Positions 1 through 7,674 of a stretch of 44,407 nt of DNA are shown here, one piece after another; the first letter of the stretch is position 1; the number at the start of each line of letters is the position of its first letter. Position numbers and translations under genes: made by a program. Origin of the DNA: Gammaproteobacteria bacterium (GTDB lineage: Bacteria; Pseudomonadota; Gammaproteobacteria; Chromatiales; Chromatiaceae); the NCBI GenBank assembly GCA_011390365.1, contig JAABSM010000026.1, forward strand, positions 1 through 44,407, written 5' to 3'. The notes below the pieces were generated by a model that saw nothing but the letters and a program-made list of their open reading frames with translations, was not told the origin of the DNA and did not search any database.

Positions 1-1
1 A

Positions 2-1168
2 CGCACCGGCGTGCGCATCGACAAGGGGATGCTGGCCAAGCAGAGCCAACGCTTCGCCGAGCAGATCAAGGAGCTGGAAGAAAAAGCCTACAAAATCGCA
101 GGCAAGCCCTTCAACATGGGCTCGCCCAAGCAGATAGGACAGATCTTCTTCGACGAGCTGGGTCTGCCGGTGAAGAAGAAGACCCCCAAGGGCGCCCCCT
201 CCACCGCCGAGGCGGTGCTGGAGGAGCTGGCGGTGGACGGCTTCGAACTGCCGCGGGTGATCCTCGATCATCGAGGCCTGAGCAAGCTCAAGTCCACCTA
301 CACCGACAAACTGCCGCGCATGATCAACCCGCGCACCGGCCGCGTCCACACCTCCTATCATCAGGCGGTGGCCGCCACCGGGCGGCTGTCGTCATCCGAC
401 CCCAACCTGCAGAACATCCCCATCCGCCGCGAAGAGGGCCGTCGCATCCGTCGCGCCTTCATCCCCGAAGCCGGCTGGACCATGCTCGCCGCCGACTACT
501 CCCAGATCGAGCTGCGCATCATGGCCCACCTCTCCGGCGACGACGGCCTGCTCAACGCCTTTCGCAACGGCGAAGACATCCACCGCGCCACCGCCGCCGA
601 GGTCTTCGGCGAAACCCCGGACAAGGTCAGCGACGACCAGCGCCGCTCCGCCAAGGCGATCAACTTCGGCCTCATCTACGGCATGTCCGCCTTCGGCCTC
701 GCCAACCAGATCGGCGTCCCCCAGAAAGAGGCCAAGGAGTACATCGACCGCTACTTCGAACGCTATCCCGGCGTGCGCGACTTCATGGACCGCATCCGCG
801 CCCAGGCCCACGACGACGGCTATGTGGAGACCCTGTTCGGCCGCCGTCTTTACCTGCCGGAGATCAACAGCCGCAATCATCCACGAAGATCGGCCGCCGA
901 ACGCACCGCCATCAACGCCCCCATGCAAGGCACCGCCTCCGACATCATCAAGCGCGCCATGATTACCGTCGATGGTTGGATCCAAAAAGAACAACCGCCG
1001 CTGAGAATGCTCATGCAGGTCCATGACGAACTGGTGTTCGAGGTGGAACCTGGCGAGCTGGACAGCGCCCGGGCCAAGATCACCGCGCTGATGCAGGGCG
1101 CCGCCGAGCTCGCCGTGCCGCTGATCGTCGATTGCGGCAGCGGCGCGAACTGGGACGAGGCCCATTGA
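2..1168 (+). CDS. polA: DNA polymerase I, C-terminal part (5' end outside window)
   Basis: The reading frame is open from the window edge, so this is the last ~388 codons of a protein that is usually about 900 residues. It covers the 5'-3' polymerase domain used in replication and repair gap filling. All three family A motifs are visible: motif A (DYSQIELR, near nt 493-516) with the metal-binding Asp, motif B ([14 protein letters not shown], near nt 641-682) with the fingers-helix Lys and Tyr, and motif C (QVHDEL, near nt 1015-1032) with the second catalytic Asp. The exonuclease domains lie upstream of the window. The 3' end is intact, with a TGA stop. The next gene starts about 70 bp downstream on the same strand. 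The identification is secure. Confidence 0.96.
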   Translation, partial: RTGVRIDKGMLAKQSQRFAEQIKELEEKAYKIAGKPFNMGSPKQIGQIFFDELGLPVKKKTPKGAPSTAEAVLEELAVDGFELPRVILDHRGLSKLKSTYTDKLPRMINPRTGRVHTSYHQAVAATGRLSSSDPNLQNIPIRREEGRRIRRAFIPEAGWTMLAADYSQIELRIMAHLSGDDGLLNAFRNGEDIHRATAAEVFGETPDKVSDDQRRSAKAINFGLIYGMSAFGLANQIGVPQKEAKEYIDRYFERYPGVRDFMDRIRAQAHDDGYVETLFGRRLYLPEINSRNHPRRSAAERTAINAPMQGTASDIIKRAMITVDGWIQKEQPPLRMLMQVHDELVFEVEPGELDSARAKITALMQGAAELAVPLIVDCGSGANWDEAH

Positions 1169-1240
1169 ACGATTTGACAAATGACCGCCATAGAGACTAT
1201 AAGAACCGGTTACATTATTACGATCAATGGTTGGCGCAAC

Positions 1241-2158
1241 ATGAACAGACCCGTTAAAGGGTGGTTGACCGCGGCACTGTTCGCGGTCCTGATGGCTTTT
1301 GGACACTCGGTTCAGGCCGCTTCCCAGACGGAACTCTGCACCACGGATCTGCTGCGGGGCATACCCGCCCGATCACAAGAGGCCCTCTCCGGCAGCGCCT
1401 TCGCCAAGGTCGCCGACGGCCTGGAAGAGCGGGAGCGGGAGGCGCTGATTCGCGCCGAGTTGCGCGCCGGCAATCTGCCCGCGCACCTGCGCCGGCTGGC
1501 GCCGGTGGTGCTGACGGGCGAACGGGAAGACGGCTCTTCGGTCCAGGTGACCGTCTGCGTGACCCCCGACTATCTGGCGGTGGGCGGCGACGGCGACTAT
1601 CTGCGGGTGCCCATGGGTCTGGGCAGCGCCATGACCCTCGCCTACCACTTCGGCTTCCTGTTGCCCACCCCCAAGATGGTGGACGCCATCTACCAGCAGG
1701 CCTCCGCCCACCTCAAGCCGCACCCTATGAAGCCCGGGCCGCAAATGGTCACCACCGCCTACTTCGTGCGCCACAACCACACCATCGAAGAGCAGATGCA
1801 GCAGGCCGGGGTCGCCGAAGCCGGGCTGATCGCCGGCCACAAGAAGGACCTGGTGCTCAGCAATCGCCTCGAAAAGAAGCCGGGGCGGGTCGCCATCTAC
1901 GGCTGGCATCAGCCCAACGGCGAACCCATCCAACCCCTCAGCACCATCCACCGTGCCGGGTACTCCGACTACAGCCACGGCGTGCGCCTGGTCAGCCAGA
2001 TCGCCTGGGTCGACGGCGAGCGGGTCTATCTGCTGGATGCCCTGGAGAATCCGCGTCTCGCCGCCGCCCTGACCCACGAAGGCACCATCTCGCGGCTGGT
2101 CGGACTGCGCGGCCTGCTCGCCGCGACCGAACGGGAGCGGTCCCATGCCGGCGGTTGA
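1241..2158 (+). CDS. Unknown exported protein, ~305 aa
   Basis: I do not recognise the family. The frame opens upstream at 1181, but the ATG at 1241 is preferred because it starts a textbook signal peptide: basic MNRPVKGW, a hydrophobic stretch, then cleavage near VQA-AS. The mature protein is probably periplasmic or secreted. It has two conserved-looking stretches, GHKKDLVLSNR in the middle and YSDYSHGVRLV nearer the C-terminus; the second holds Tyr, Asp, Ser and His in a cluster that could be an active site, but that is speculation. There are only a few Cys residues (CTTD, VTVCVT) and no membrane segments after the signal. The ribosome-binding site is weak. It follows polA by ~70 bp and could be read through from it. 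Confidence 0.7.
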   Translation: MNRPVKGWLTAALFAVLMAFGHSVQAASQTELCTTDLLRGIPARSQEALSGSAFAKVADGLEEREREALIRAELRAGNLPAHLRRLAPVVLTGEREDGSSVQVTVCVTPDYLAVGGDGDYLRVPMGLGSAMTLAYHFGFLLPTPKMVDAIYQQASAHLKPHPMKPGPQMVTTAYFVRHNHTIEEQMQQAGVAEAGLIAGHKKDLVLSNRLEKKPGRVAIYGWHQPNGEPIQPLSTIHRAGYSDYSHGVRLVSQIAWVDGERVYLLDALENPRLAAALTHEGTISRLVGLRGLLAATERERSHAGG

Positions 2159-2414
2159 AAGCCACAAGCCGGGGTGAGCCGGGACCAAGTCCGATTTCCT
2201 CGCCAGACCATCCCGTCCTATCCGCCTTGTTGCTTTTACCCGCGTCCTTATTTGGCGATGCGCCCGGCCCTTCCACCGCGGTGGATGTCGCCATATCCTT
2301 CGGGCATGCCACCGTCGGCGTTTTTCCCGCCGGGGTTCGCGGCAAGGGCGGGGTTTCGATTCTTTTTCTCCATACCGACACCTCCGACCTATCCCCCGCC
2401 CTCGCAAATTTGGC
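2159..2414. other. Intergenic stretch with no recognisable gene
   Basis: Between the exported-protein gene and the first 141-bp repeat I see no supported gene. Open frames exist on both strands, but their Pro/Arg-rich translations are typical of high-GC noise. No terminator hairpin with a T tract is apparent. Confidence 0.4.
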
Positions 2415-2555
2415 GAACTCCAAACCATGCCGCGGTCGGCGGAGCGCGAGGCTCGACTCGTGAACGCGTGCATTGGCGCGTCAAGCCGCGCGCTCCGCGA
2501 TTGTGAGCGATGCATCCGGCTGAAAGGCCGTCACTCAGCACTCAGGTCACAGGCT
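2415..2555 (+). repeat. 141-bp direct repeat, copy 1
   Basis: This unit recurs at 4475-4615 in the same orientation with about two mismatches (2461 t versus c, and one a/t change in gatgcatccgg/gatgcttccgg). Both copies begin with GAACTCCAAACC and end with GGTCACAGGCT. GAAC is the target tetranucleotide used by IS91-type rolling-circle elements, and relics of such an element lie between the copies. The repeat may therefore be an element end or a duplicated flank; which of the two cannot be decided from sequence alone. Confidence 0.85.
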
Positions 2556-2646
2556 CATAGCCGCATCGGCGGTGACGGCCCCTCCGCCGAGCCGTACCTC
2601 CCCCCGGCCAACGCCCCTGCGCTTCTCCTCATGGCGGACGCTCGGA

Positions 2647-2666
2647 TACTGTCTATATTTACAGTA
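2647..2666. promoter_or_regulatory. LexA-type SOS box
   Basis: The 20-bp palindrome TACTGTCTATATTTACAGTA matches the enterobacterial SOS consensus CTGT-N8-ACAG exactly in its core, and nearly completely in the TA-rich centre. It ends 13 bp before an ATG at 2680 that opens the frame running into the IS91-type transposase relic. If functional it would put that gene, or whatever now lies downstream, under DNA-damage control. The assignment rests on motif match alone. Confidence 0.55.
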
Positions 2667-2679
2667 TCACCGCTTCACC

Positions 2680-3181
2680 ATGGATTCGAACAGGCAGCCG
2701 CCCAACCGCCGGGATGCGTCCCAGCCCCTTACCGTGCGCGTCGGCCCACCGACACCCCGCTGTATCGGGTGGTGCAAAACCACCGGCAGAGACCTTCCTT
2801 TCCCTGTGTCATGACGACAGGGAACAGGAGCGCGTCTCCCCTCACGCCGAACGGGAACTACGCCGATTTCTGGAGTGCGGCATCCTGGCTTACGGCTTTG
2901 CCAGGGCGCGCTGCGACGAATGCGGCGATGATTTCCTGATCGCCTTCTCCTGCAAAGGGCGGGGCGTCCGCCCCTCATGTAACACCCGCCGCAGACAGCA
3001 GAGACCGCCGCCCACCTCGCGCTCGCTCTTTCCTGTATCGGTGAAGCGAGTGGAGCGGCGGTGGCGGGAGACGGGCCTGCAAGCGAGGGTCATTGGGGCG
3101 ACTGGGAATGGCCACCGATCCTCAACCCGACTCCGAAGCAAAGAACACTGGAGCAACAAACGCAGTTTGCGACTATCTAGG
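2680..3181 (+). pseudogene. IS91-family transposase, N-terminal relic (frameshifted)
   Basis: This is the N-terminal zinc-binding part of an IS91-type (Y2, rolling-circle) transposase spread over several frames. From an ATG at 2680 one frame gives a leader (MDSNRQPPNRRD). A second frame gives TPLYRVVQNH. A third gives ETFLSLCHDD, then ERELRRFLECGILAYGFARA, RCDECGDDFLIAFSCKGRG and PSCNTRR with the CxxC...CxxC zinc ligands. Near 2997 the frame shifts again (AETAAHLA) and homology is lost; the frame closes at 3181. The catalytic HUH and Tyr motifs are absent. The C-terminal end of a similar protein is at 4067-4234, so the middle has been replaced. It is non-functional. Confidence 0.75.
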
Positions 3182-3203
3182 ATGAGCTGACAAACTGCGT
3201 TTG
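3157..3203. repeat. Perfect 13-bp inverted repeat
   Basis: CAAACGCAGTTTG at 3157-3169 and CAAACTGCGTTTG at 3191-3203 are exact reverse complements separated by 21 bp. They lie between the transposase relic and the TA promoter. It may be the hairpin of a mobile-element end or a terminator insulating the TA operon, but there is no T tract. Confidence 0.6.
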
Positions 3204-3257
3204 CCACTCCCAACCCCCGCTTCGGTTACCGACAATGGGCCATAGTCCCGGATCGGC

Positions 3258-3300
3258 TTGACAACCAGACCTGGTCAGACCAGACTCTGGTCCGGAGGTG
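3258..3300 (+). promoter_or_regulatory. Promoter, operator and ribosome-binding site of the first TA operon
   Basis: A consensus -35 box TTGACA sits at 3258-3263. Overlapping the expected -10 region are two operator-like dyads: GACC-T-GGTC at 3268-3276 and the perfect 15-bp palindrome GACCAGACTCTGGTC at 3278-3292. This layout is typical of antitoxin autorepression by Phd/YefM proteins. A Shine-Dalgarno GGAGG at 3294-3298 lies 9 nt before the antitoxin ATG and fixes that start. No clear TATAAT match is seen, which fits a weak, repressor-controlled promoter. Confidence 0.6.
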
Positions 3301-3307
3301 CCACAAC

Positions 3308-3553
3308 ATGCATATTACAAATATCTCGGACGCCAAGAGCTCCCTCTCCAGCCTGATCAGTCAAGTCCAGCAAGGCAAAGAGGTGATCATCGGAAAGGCC
3401 GGCAAGCCCATCGCCAAGCTGGTTCCCTATGAAGAGAGCCAGGCAGATCGCCAACTGGGCGGAAGCTGGGAAGGCCAGGTGAAGATGTCGGACGATTTCG
3501 ATCAACTCCCCGAGGGGATCATGGACGCCTTCGCCGGCAACGATAGACCATGA
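3308..3553 (+). CDS. Phd/YefM-family antitoxin
   Basis: An 81-aa antitoxin of the Phd/YefM type. The N-terminal half is the DNA-binding fold (MHITNISDAKSSLSSLISQV, then GKEVIIGKAGKPIAKLVPY, the typical 'I.k.gkPvA.Lvp' strand). The C-terminal tail (about residues 50-81) is acidic and would neutralise the toxin. It overlaps the PIN toxin gene by ATGA (3550-3553), giving translational coupling. The palindromic operator just upstream fits autoregulation by the antitoxin/toxin complex. The module lies inside the remains of an IS91-type element. Confidence 0.9.
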   Translation: MHITNISDAKSSLSSLISQVQQGKEVIIGKAGKPIAKLVPYEESQADRQLGGSWEGQVKMSDDFDQLPEGIMDAFAGNDRP

Positions 3554-3927
3554 ACCTACTTCTGGATACCCACGCACTTATCTGGGCGCTTGCCAACGAC
3601 CCCGCCCTTGATGCTGGTGCGCGAAAAGCCATCATCGACGGGCGCAACCTGGTCTTCGTGAGCGCTGCGAATGTTTGGGAGATCTCGATCAAACGCGCCC
3701 TGGGAAAGCTGGAAGCCCCGGACAATCTGCTGGAAGAGATCGATGCGCACCGCTTTACCCATCTGGACATGACCGCACGCCACGCCGACGCGGCGGGACG
3801 GTTGCCGAATATTCACGCAGCCCCTTTCGACCGCATGCTGGTGGCGCAAGCGCAACTGGAAAAGCTCGTACTGGTGACCCGCGACGAATTTATTCCGCAG
3901 TATGCTGTGAAGTGCCTGAAGGCCTGA
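3550..3927 (+). CDS. PIN-domain toxin (VapC-like ribonuclease)
   Basis: A 125-aa PIN-domain endoribonuclease, the toxin partner of the Phd-type antitoxin with which it overlaps by 4 bp. The acidic metal-binding residues of the active site are in place: D6 in LLLDTHALIWAL, E44 in NVWEISIK, D94 in APFDRMLVAQA and D112 in LVTRDEF. The DTHALIW and PFDRML signatures belong to the PIN group usually paired with Phd-like antitoxins rather than classical VapB. Length is normal and no frame damage is visible, so the module looks intact although its surroundings are decayed. The RNA target cannot be inferred. Confidence 0.92.
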   Translation: MNLLLDTHALIWALANDPALDAGARKAIIDGRNLVFVSAANVWEISIKRALGKLEAPDNLLEEIDAHRFTHLDMTARHADAAGRLPNIHAAPFDRMLVAQAQLEKLVLVTRDEFIPQYAVKCLKA

Positions 3928-4066
3928 ACTGGCTTGTTCACGGGAATATCGGGGGCCTTGTTGCCGAAAATCAATCTGCGGTAGTATGGTGCCTCTTGGA
4001 GTCAGCCGGTAATGCAAAATGAAAGACCTGACCCTGATTGTGCTTTATCCGTCATGAGCTTGCCGA
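3928..4066. other. Short spacer after the TA module
   Basis: No gene is recognised. The stretch joins the end of the toxin gene to the transposase C-terminal relic and contains no obvious terminator. Confidence 0.3.
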
Positions 4067-4234
4067 ATGATCGGCGAGCCCGCCACACCGCCCCGAATCG
4101 CCTCCGCCAGGGGACCGCCAGAGTGGTACGAAGGCTCCGGTGAGGAGGCCATCGACGCCTTCGATCACCTTCAGGGCGACCCTCTCACCCAGCCCGAGCC
4201 GGAGTACGAGTAGGATCAACGGGTGTTTTGGTAG
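4067..4234 (+). pseudogene. IS91-family transposase, C-terminal relic
   Basis: Translation from 4067 gives IGEPATPPRIASARGPP, EWYEGSGEEAIDAFDHLQGD and PLTQPEPEYE. This is the characteristic C-terminal tail of IS91-type transposases, in which HIGEP...PP.I..ARGPP..W and DPLAQP.PEYE.DQRV.W recur. A TAG at 4211-4213 interrupts the tail, but the same frame then reads DQRVFW and a second TAG at 4232-4234, the expected true end. The first stop is therefore a nonsense mutation. It is on the same strand as the N-terminal relic at 2680, with the Phd/PIN module in the place of the missing catalytic middle. Confidence 0.7.
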
Positions 4235-4474
4235 CGGCCTGCCGATCGTTCGATAAGCTCACGACAGGTGGGCTGCGGGACTGGCGGTTGCCGTTCGCGC
4301 GAAGCTTGCTTCTTTCCCTCCCTCTCCCTGCCGCGACAACCGCCTCAAATACCTCCCGACAGCCCAATTTCCGCTTCATCATCGCCCTCCGGGTCAGAGG
4401 GGGCTCAAGCTGAATCTTGACGGCGTTCCCGCTCTGGGGATACTTTGGCGTCGGGGGTTGGATTTCCTATCCTT
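4235..4474. other. Intergenic remnant, no gene seen
   Basis: This may be the 3' end of the IS91-type element. No coding frame, strong hairpin or known repeat is recognised. Confidence 0.3.
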
Positions 4475-4615
4475 GAACTCCAAACCATGCCGCGGTCGGC
4501 GGAGCGCGAGGCTCGACTCGCGAACGCGTGCATTGGCGCGTCAAGCCGCGCGCTCCGCGATTGTGAGCGATGCTTCCGGCTGAAAGGCCGTCACTCAGCA
4601 CTCAGGTCACAGGCT
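4475..4615 (+). repeat. 141-bp direct repeat, copy 2
   Basis: Second copy of the 2415-2555 repeat, in the same orientation. Its last bases run into the 3' end of the minus-strand FGE-like gene: the stop codon (TCA on + at 4607-4609) and the final Leu and Ser codons are repeat sequence. The insertion or recombination boundary thus lies exactly at the end of that gene. Confidence 0.85.
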
Positions 4616-5626
4616 TTTACAACACCGAAACCCCAGATGATAGTTGTGGTGGCTATGGTCGCTCATCACCGGCGTGCCGTGCCAGTAGGGTGCGCGCCAA
4701 CGGCACCAGTCCTGATGGGCGTAGTAGCGGTCGAAGATGAACCAGCTGCCCTTCATCTCGACTACGCCCAGCTCCTGGCTCCCCTCGCTGGCCATCTGCT
4801 CGGGTTTGAGGGGCAGGTTCATGTGCTCGGCGGCGTTGCCGTGCTGATCATAGACCCCCAGCGGACTGCGGCAGTCGGGGAACTGGCCGGCGGGATAGGT
4901 GTTGGAGCCACAGCGGTTCCAGCCGCCGCCGTTGCAGTCGGGGCTCTTGCGACTGGCGGCGGCGCAGACGCCTTTCTGGTAGCCACCTTCGCCGTAGGCC
5001 CAGCGTCTGTCGCCCTTTCTGGCGCGGTTATGGGCGCTGCGCATGCGCGCCACGGCATCCTTTTGCGAGACCCCTTCGGCCAGGTCGAAACGGTAGTCCG
5101 GCGGCTCCAGGGCGCCGGCGCAGGCCCCTTCCCACTCGTGGGCATCGCATAGCCGCTTGCCCACCGCCTCGCACAACTGGGCGGCCTCGCGGGCGCGAAC
5201 CCACACGACCGGATATTCGCAGGGAATGTTGGGGAACTCGAACTGATCGATACAGGCCTTGGCCTCTTTGGGATTCTGGGTGGCGGGATCGTAGAGGGGG
5301 GCCATGTACTTGTCGCCGCAGATCTTCTCGAACTCCGGGTTGGCGTATCCTTGCAGCCGTTCGCCCAGTTTTTCGCGACACTCCGCCGGCGTGCTCGGGT
5401 GTTCGGTGATCGCCGGGTTGCCCTGGCCAGCGTAGCCCGAATCGTTGAAGATCGCCGCTACCCGCGCCATCTCGTCCGCGCTCAGGTCGTGGGTCTCTTG
5501 CAGCACCTTGTACAGGCGCTGGTTCTGTTCGGCGAAGCTCTCCGCCAGCGCGTTGCTGGCCAAGAGTCCCGTTACGATCGCGAGCAGGTACAGGCTAGTA
5601 GGTCTGCGCATACGTTTTTCGTGCAT
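4607..5626 (-). CDS. Exported formylglycine-generating-enzyme-like (FGE-sulfatase) domain protein
   Basis: About 339 aa with a signal peptide (MRRPTSLYLLAIVTGLLASNALA-ES). The C-terminal two thirds has SUMF1/FGE-sulfatase family signatures: PVVWVRAREAAQLCEAVGKR followed by LCDAHEWE, then GVYDQHGNAAEHM, and the terminal YHLGFRCC. Many family members are not true sulfatase activators but binding or C-type-lectin-like domains; this one is Cys-rich and periplasmic, so the role is open. The frame can start at a TTG (5632), but the ATG at 5626 sits 7 nt after an ACGGGG ribosome-binding site. The last two residues and the stop come from the 141-bp repeat, so the native C-terminus may have been slightly longer. 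Confidence 0.8.
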   Translation of the reverse strand: MHEKRMRRPTSLYLLAIVTGLLASNALAESFAEQNQRLYKVLQETHDLSADEMARVAAIFNDSGYAGQGNPAITEHPSTPAECREKLGERLQGYANPEFEKICGDKYMAPLYDPATQNPKEAKACIDQFEFPNIPCEYPVVWVRAREAAQLCEAVGKRLCDAHEWEGACAGALEPPDYRFDLAEGVSQKDAVARMRSAHNRARKGDRRWAYGEGGYQKGVCAAASRKSPDCNGGGWNRCGSNTYPAGQFPDCRSPLGVYDQHGNAAEHMNLPLKPEQMASEGSQELGVVEMKGSWFIFDRYYAHQDWCRWRAPYWHGTPVMSDHSHHNYHLGFRCCKSL

Positions 5627-5642
5627 TATCAACCCCGTAAAA

Positions 5643-5710
5643 ATCTCTCACGGAGGCACGGAGCACACGGAGAAATCCCCCTCCGTGATCTCTGTGTCTC
5701 AGTGAGAGAT
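5643..5710. repeat. Imperfect palindrome of the 'CACGGAG/ACAGAG' repeat family
   Basis: The outer arms ATCTCTCAC (5643-5651) and GTGAGAGAT (5702-5710) are perfect. The interior (CGGAGGCACGGAGCACACGG versus CTCCGTGATCTCTGTGTC) is imperfectly complementary. Related sequence occurs at 14162-14243, 20573-20590, 20982-21035 and 42766-42800. It lies just upstream of the FGE-like gene and close to the stop of the next minus-strand gene, so it could act as an intercistronic hairpin. Confidence 0.6.
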
Positions 5711-5714
5711 CTTA

Positions 5715-7526
5715 TCAATCCTCGGGCTCCTTGCGCATCAGGTAGAAGAAATCCCTATTGTCGGCGTAACCGATGAAACGGGGCGTGAAGGTATCCCCCA
5801 CCCGCTGATCCACCTCGATCATGTCGTCGATGAGATGCTGCACCACGATCTGTTCCTGGTCGACGGAGTAGAGGGCGAGGTAGGTGTGTTCCAGGGCGTT
5901 CATGTCGAGCATCATGGCATCACGACAGCCGTAGGCCTGGAACACCCGGGTCATGGCGGAGGGGGTGGCGCTGGAGAACCAGCCGTAGATCAGGAAACGG
6001 CGTTGCGGCGTCTCCTGGATGCAGGCCCCGGCGCGCAGGGTGCGCAGCTTGCCCTCGGCCGAACCGGACCAGTTGCCCCGCCCCCAGCGGGCGACGAATT
6101 CGCCGGGATGGGATGCCTGGCTTTGCGGGTTGTATTCGAGCAGCGGCACGCCGTTCTGGCGGGCGTGGCGCAGTCGCGGCAGTAGATTATCGTCATCCTG
6201 CTCGTGCCAGGTCTTCATCTCCACCCTGCCGTCGTCGCGCGCATAGAGGGTCGAGAGCCCGGGTTGCAGGCGGCTGAAGAGGACGCCGTGGGAGAGAAAG
6301 CCGTAGTGGCTGCCATGATTGCGGTTGGCCAGGTCGCCGTAGTGAAAGGCGCTGTGGCTGCGCTTGAAGCCGCCGGTAAAGGTGGCGACGGTGCGCGCCG
6401 CCTGATCGGCGCTGATGCTGCCGGTGGTGATCAGCGGCCCGGGGTCGTCGAAGCCGTCGGGGCCGGGCAGGCGGGGGTCGCGCACCGTCTCCAGGGTGCG
6501 GTCGGACCAGTTCAGGCGCGGATGGTCGGTACCCAGCTCGAAGCCCAGTTCCAGCTGGGAGAGATCGAAGGCGACCAGATAGGTGAGGGCCGAGTTCTCC
6601 ACCGAATCCAGGGGACGCACCTTGATACGGTCGCTGGCGAGGATCTCCGGGGCGATGGCGCGGGGTTCGATGACGCTTAGCTGAACCCCGGACTGGCCCT
6701 GTACCGGATACCAGCAGCCCAGGGTCAGGGCCTGGTTGGAGGCCGCCACCTTGATATCAAGGTTACGCGGAATCACCCCCTGATCAACGAAGTTCGCCCC
6801 CAGTTTCGCCCGTAATGGGGCTTCAGGCGACGGCGCCAGGCACTCCGACTCGTCGCTCGCCTCGCCCCGCTCCAGAAAGGCGTCGCGGTAGAGGCTCTGC
6901 TTGACCAGCCCGACGAGCTTCTCGCCGCCCCAGATGCGATCCCGCAGCAGGTCGGTGACCTGCTCCAGTCGCGTGCGATGTCCCGCCGGCTTTCTGCGCA
7001 CCAACAGCTTGCCGTCGCACAGGCTGGCGAAGATGGGCTGGCTGTTGTGGGCCAGCTCCAGGCGGTTGCCCTGCCTGCGTCGCCACAGGGTGCAGGGGGT
7101 GGATTGTTCACCCTCGATGATCACCAGACCGTCGGCATGGGCGGGGTCCAGGGCGACCCGCTGGGTTTCTGGCAAGGGGTTTTCCAGGTGGTAGACGACG
7201 GGTGCGTCGCCATCCCGCCAGCGCAGGGTGAGCAGGAACCAGCTGTTGATATTGGGATTGAGATTCTCCAGGATCGCCTCGCCGCGGCCGCCATCTTCGG
7301 TGGCAACCACCAGGGAGTCGCTTTGACGGGCGCTCTGAAGCTCAAGGATATCATCGATGGGGGGGAGTTCAGCGGCGGCCAGGGGGGGCGGCAACGCGCT
7401 GAACGCCCACAGGCAGAAGGAAGCCGCCAACCACCGCGCTCGAATGGGTGCGGAGCGATGCTGAGATAAGTAGGGGATGGCGTTTCTCGCTCTTTTCGTG
7501 ACCAAGGTTTTCATGATCCAGTGCAT
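5715..7526 (-). CDS. Large exported protein, possible phosphodiester-glycosidase (NAGPA-like) domain
   Basis: About 604 aa if it starts at the ATG at 7526 (MHWIMKTLVTKRARN...), before a hydrophobic segment LAASFCLWAFSALPPPLAAA that looks like a signal peptide. ATGs at 7544 and 7514 are alternatives; the frame is open to 7736, but that part overlaps a cupin remnant and is probably not native. The C-terminal ~250 residues resemble the NAGPA/DUF2233 fold: FTGGFKRSHSAFHYGD, then HGVLFSR, FLIYGWFSSATPSAMTRVFQ and DAMMLDMNALEHTYLALY, where family members have a NLDGGGS-type strand. The match is by pattern only. The N-terminal half is unrecognised. Same strand as the FGE-like gene, ~90 bp apart, so they may be co-expressed. 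Confidence 0.6.
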   Translation of the reverse strand: MHWIMKTLVTKRARNAIPYLSQHRSAPIRARWLAASFCLWAFSALPPPLAAAELPPIDDILELQSARQSDSLVVATEDGGRGEAILENLNPNINSWFLLTLRWRDGDAPVVYHLENPLPETQRVALDPAHADGLVIIEGEQSTPCTLWRRRQGNRLELAHNSQPIFASLCDGKLLVRRKPAGHRTRLEQVTDLLRDRIWGGEKLVGLVKQSLYRDAFLERGEASDESECLAPSPEAPLRAKLGANFVDQGVIPRNLDIKVAASNQALTLGCWYPVQGQSGVQLSVIEPRAIAPEILASDRIKVRPLDSVENSALTYLVAFDLSQLELGFELGTDHPRLNWSDRTLETVRDPRLPGPDGFDDPGPLITTGSISADQAARTVATFTGGFKRSHSAFHYGDLANRNHGSHYGFLSHGVLFSRLQPGLSTLYARDDGRVEMKTWHEQDDDNLLPRLRHARQNGVPLLEYNPQSQASHPGEFVARWGRGNWSGSAEGKLRTLRAGACIQETPQRRFLIYGWFSSATPSAMTRVFQAYGCRDAMMLDMNALEHTYLALYSVDQEQIVVQHLIDDMIEVDQRVGDTFTPRFIGYADNRDFFYLMRKEPED

Positions 7527-7674
7527 GAACTTGCGGGCTCCCATCCTGGGATGCCTCGACAAGCAGACCGGGTTTTTCGGTAACCCCTGAATCATAGCAA
7601 AGAAATGCTTGGCGTGCCTTGTTCGGTCGCGGTCCGGGTGCGATTCGAACTGATGTGGTTGCCCACAGGCAATG

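Noticed and set aside
2427-2939. Plus-strand frame of 170 codons spanning the first 141-bp repeat
   Set aside because: It is a mixture of repeat sequence and one frame of the broken transposase (TPLYRVVQNH); not a gene in itself.
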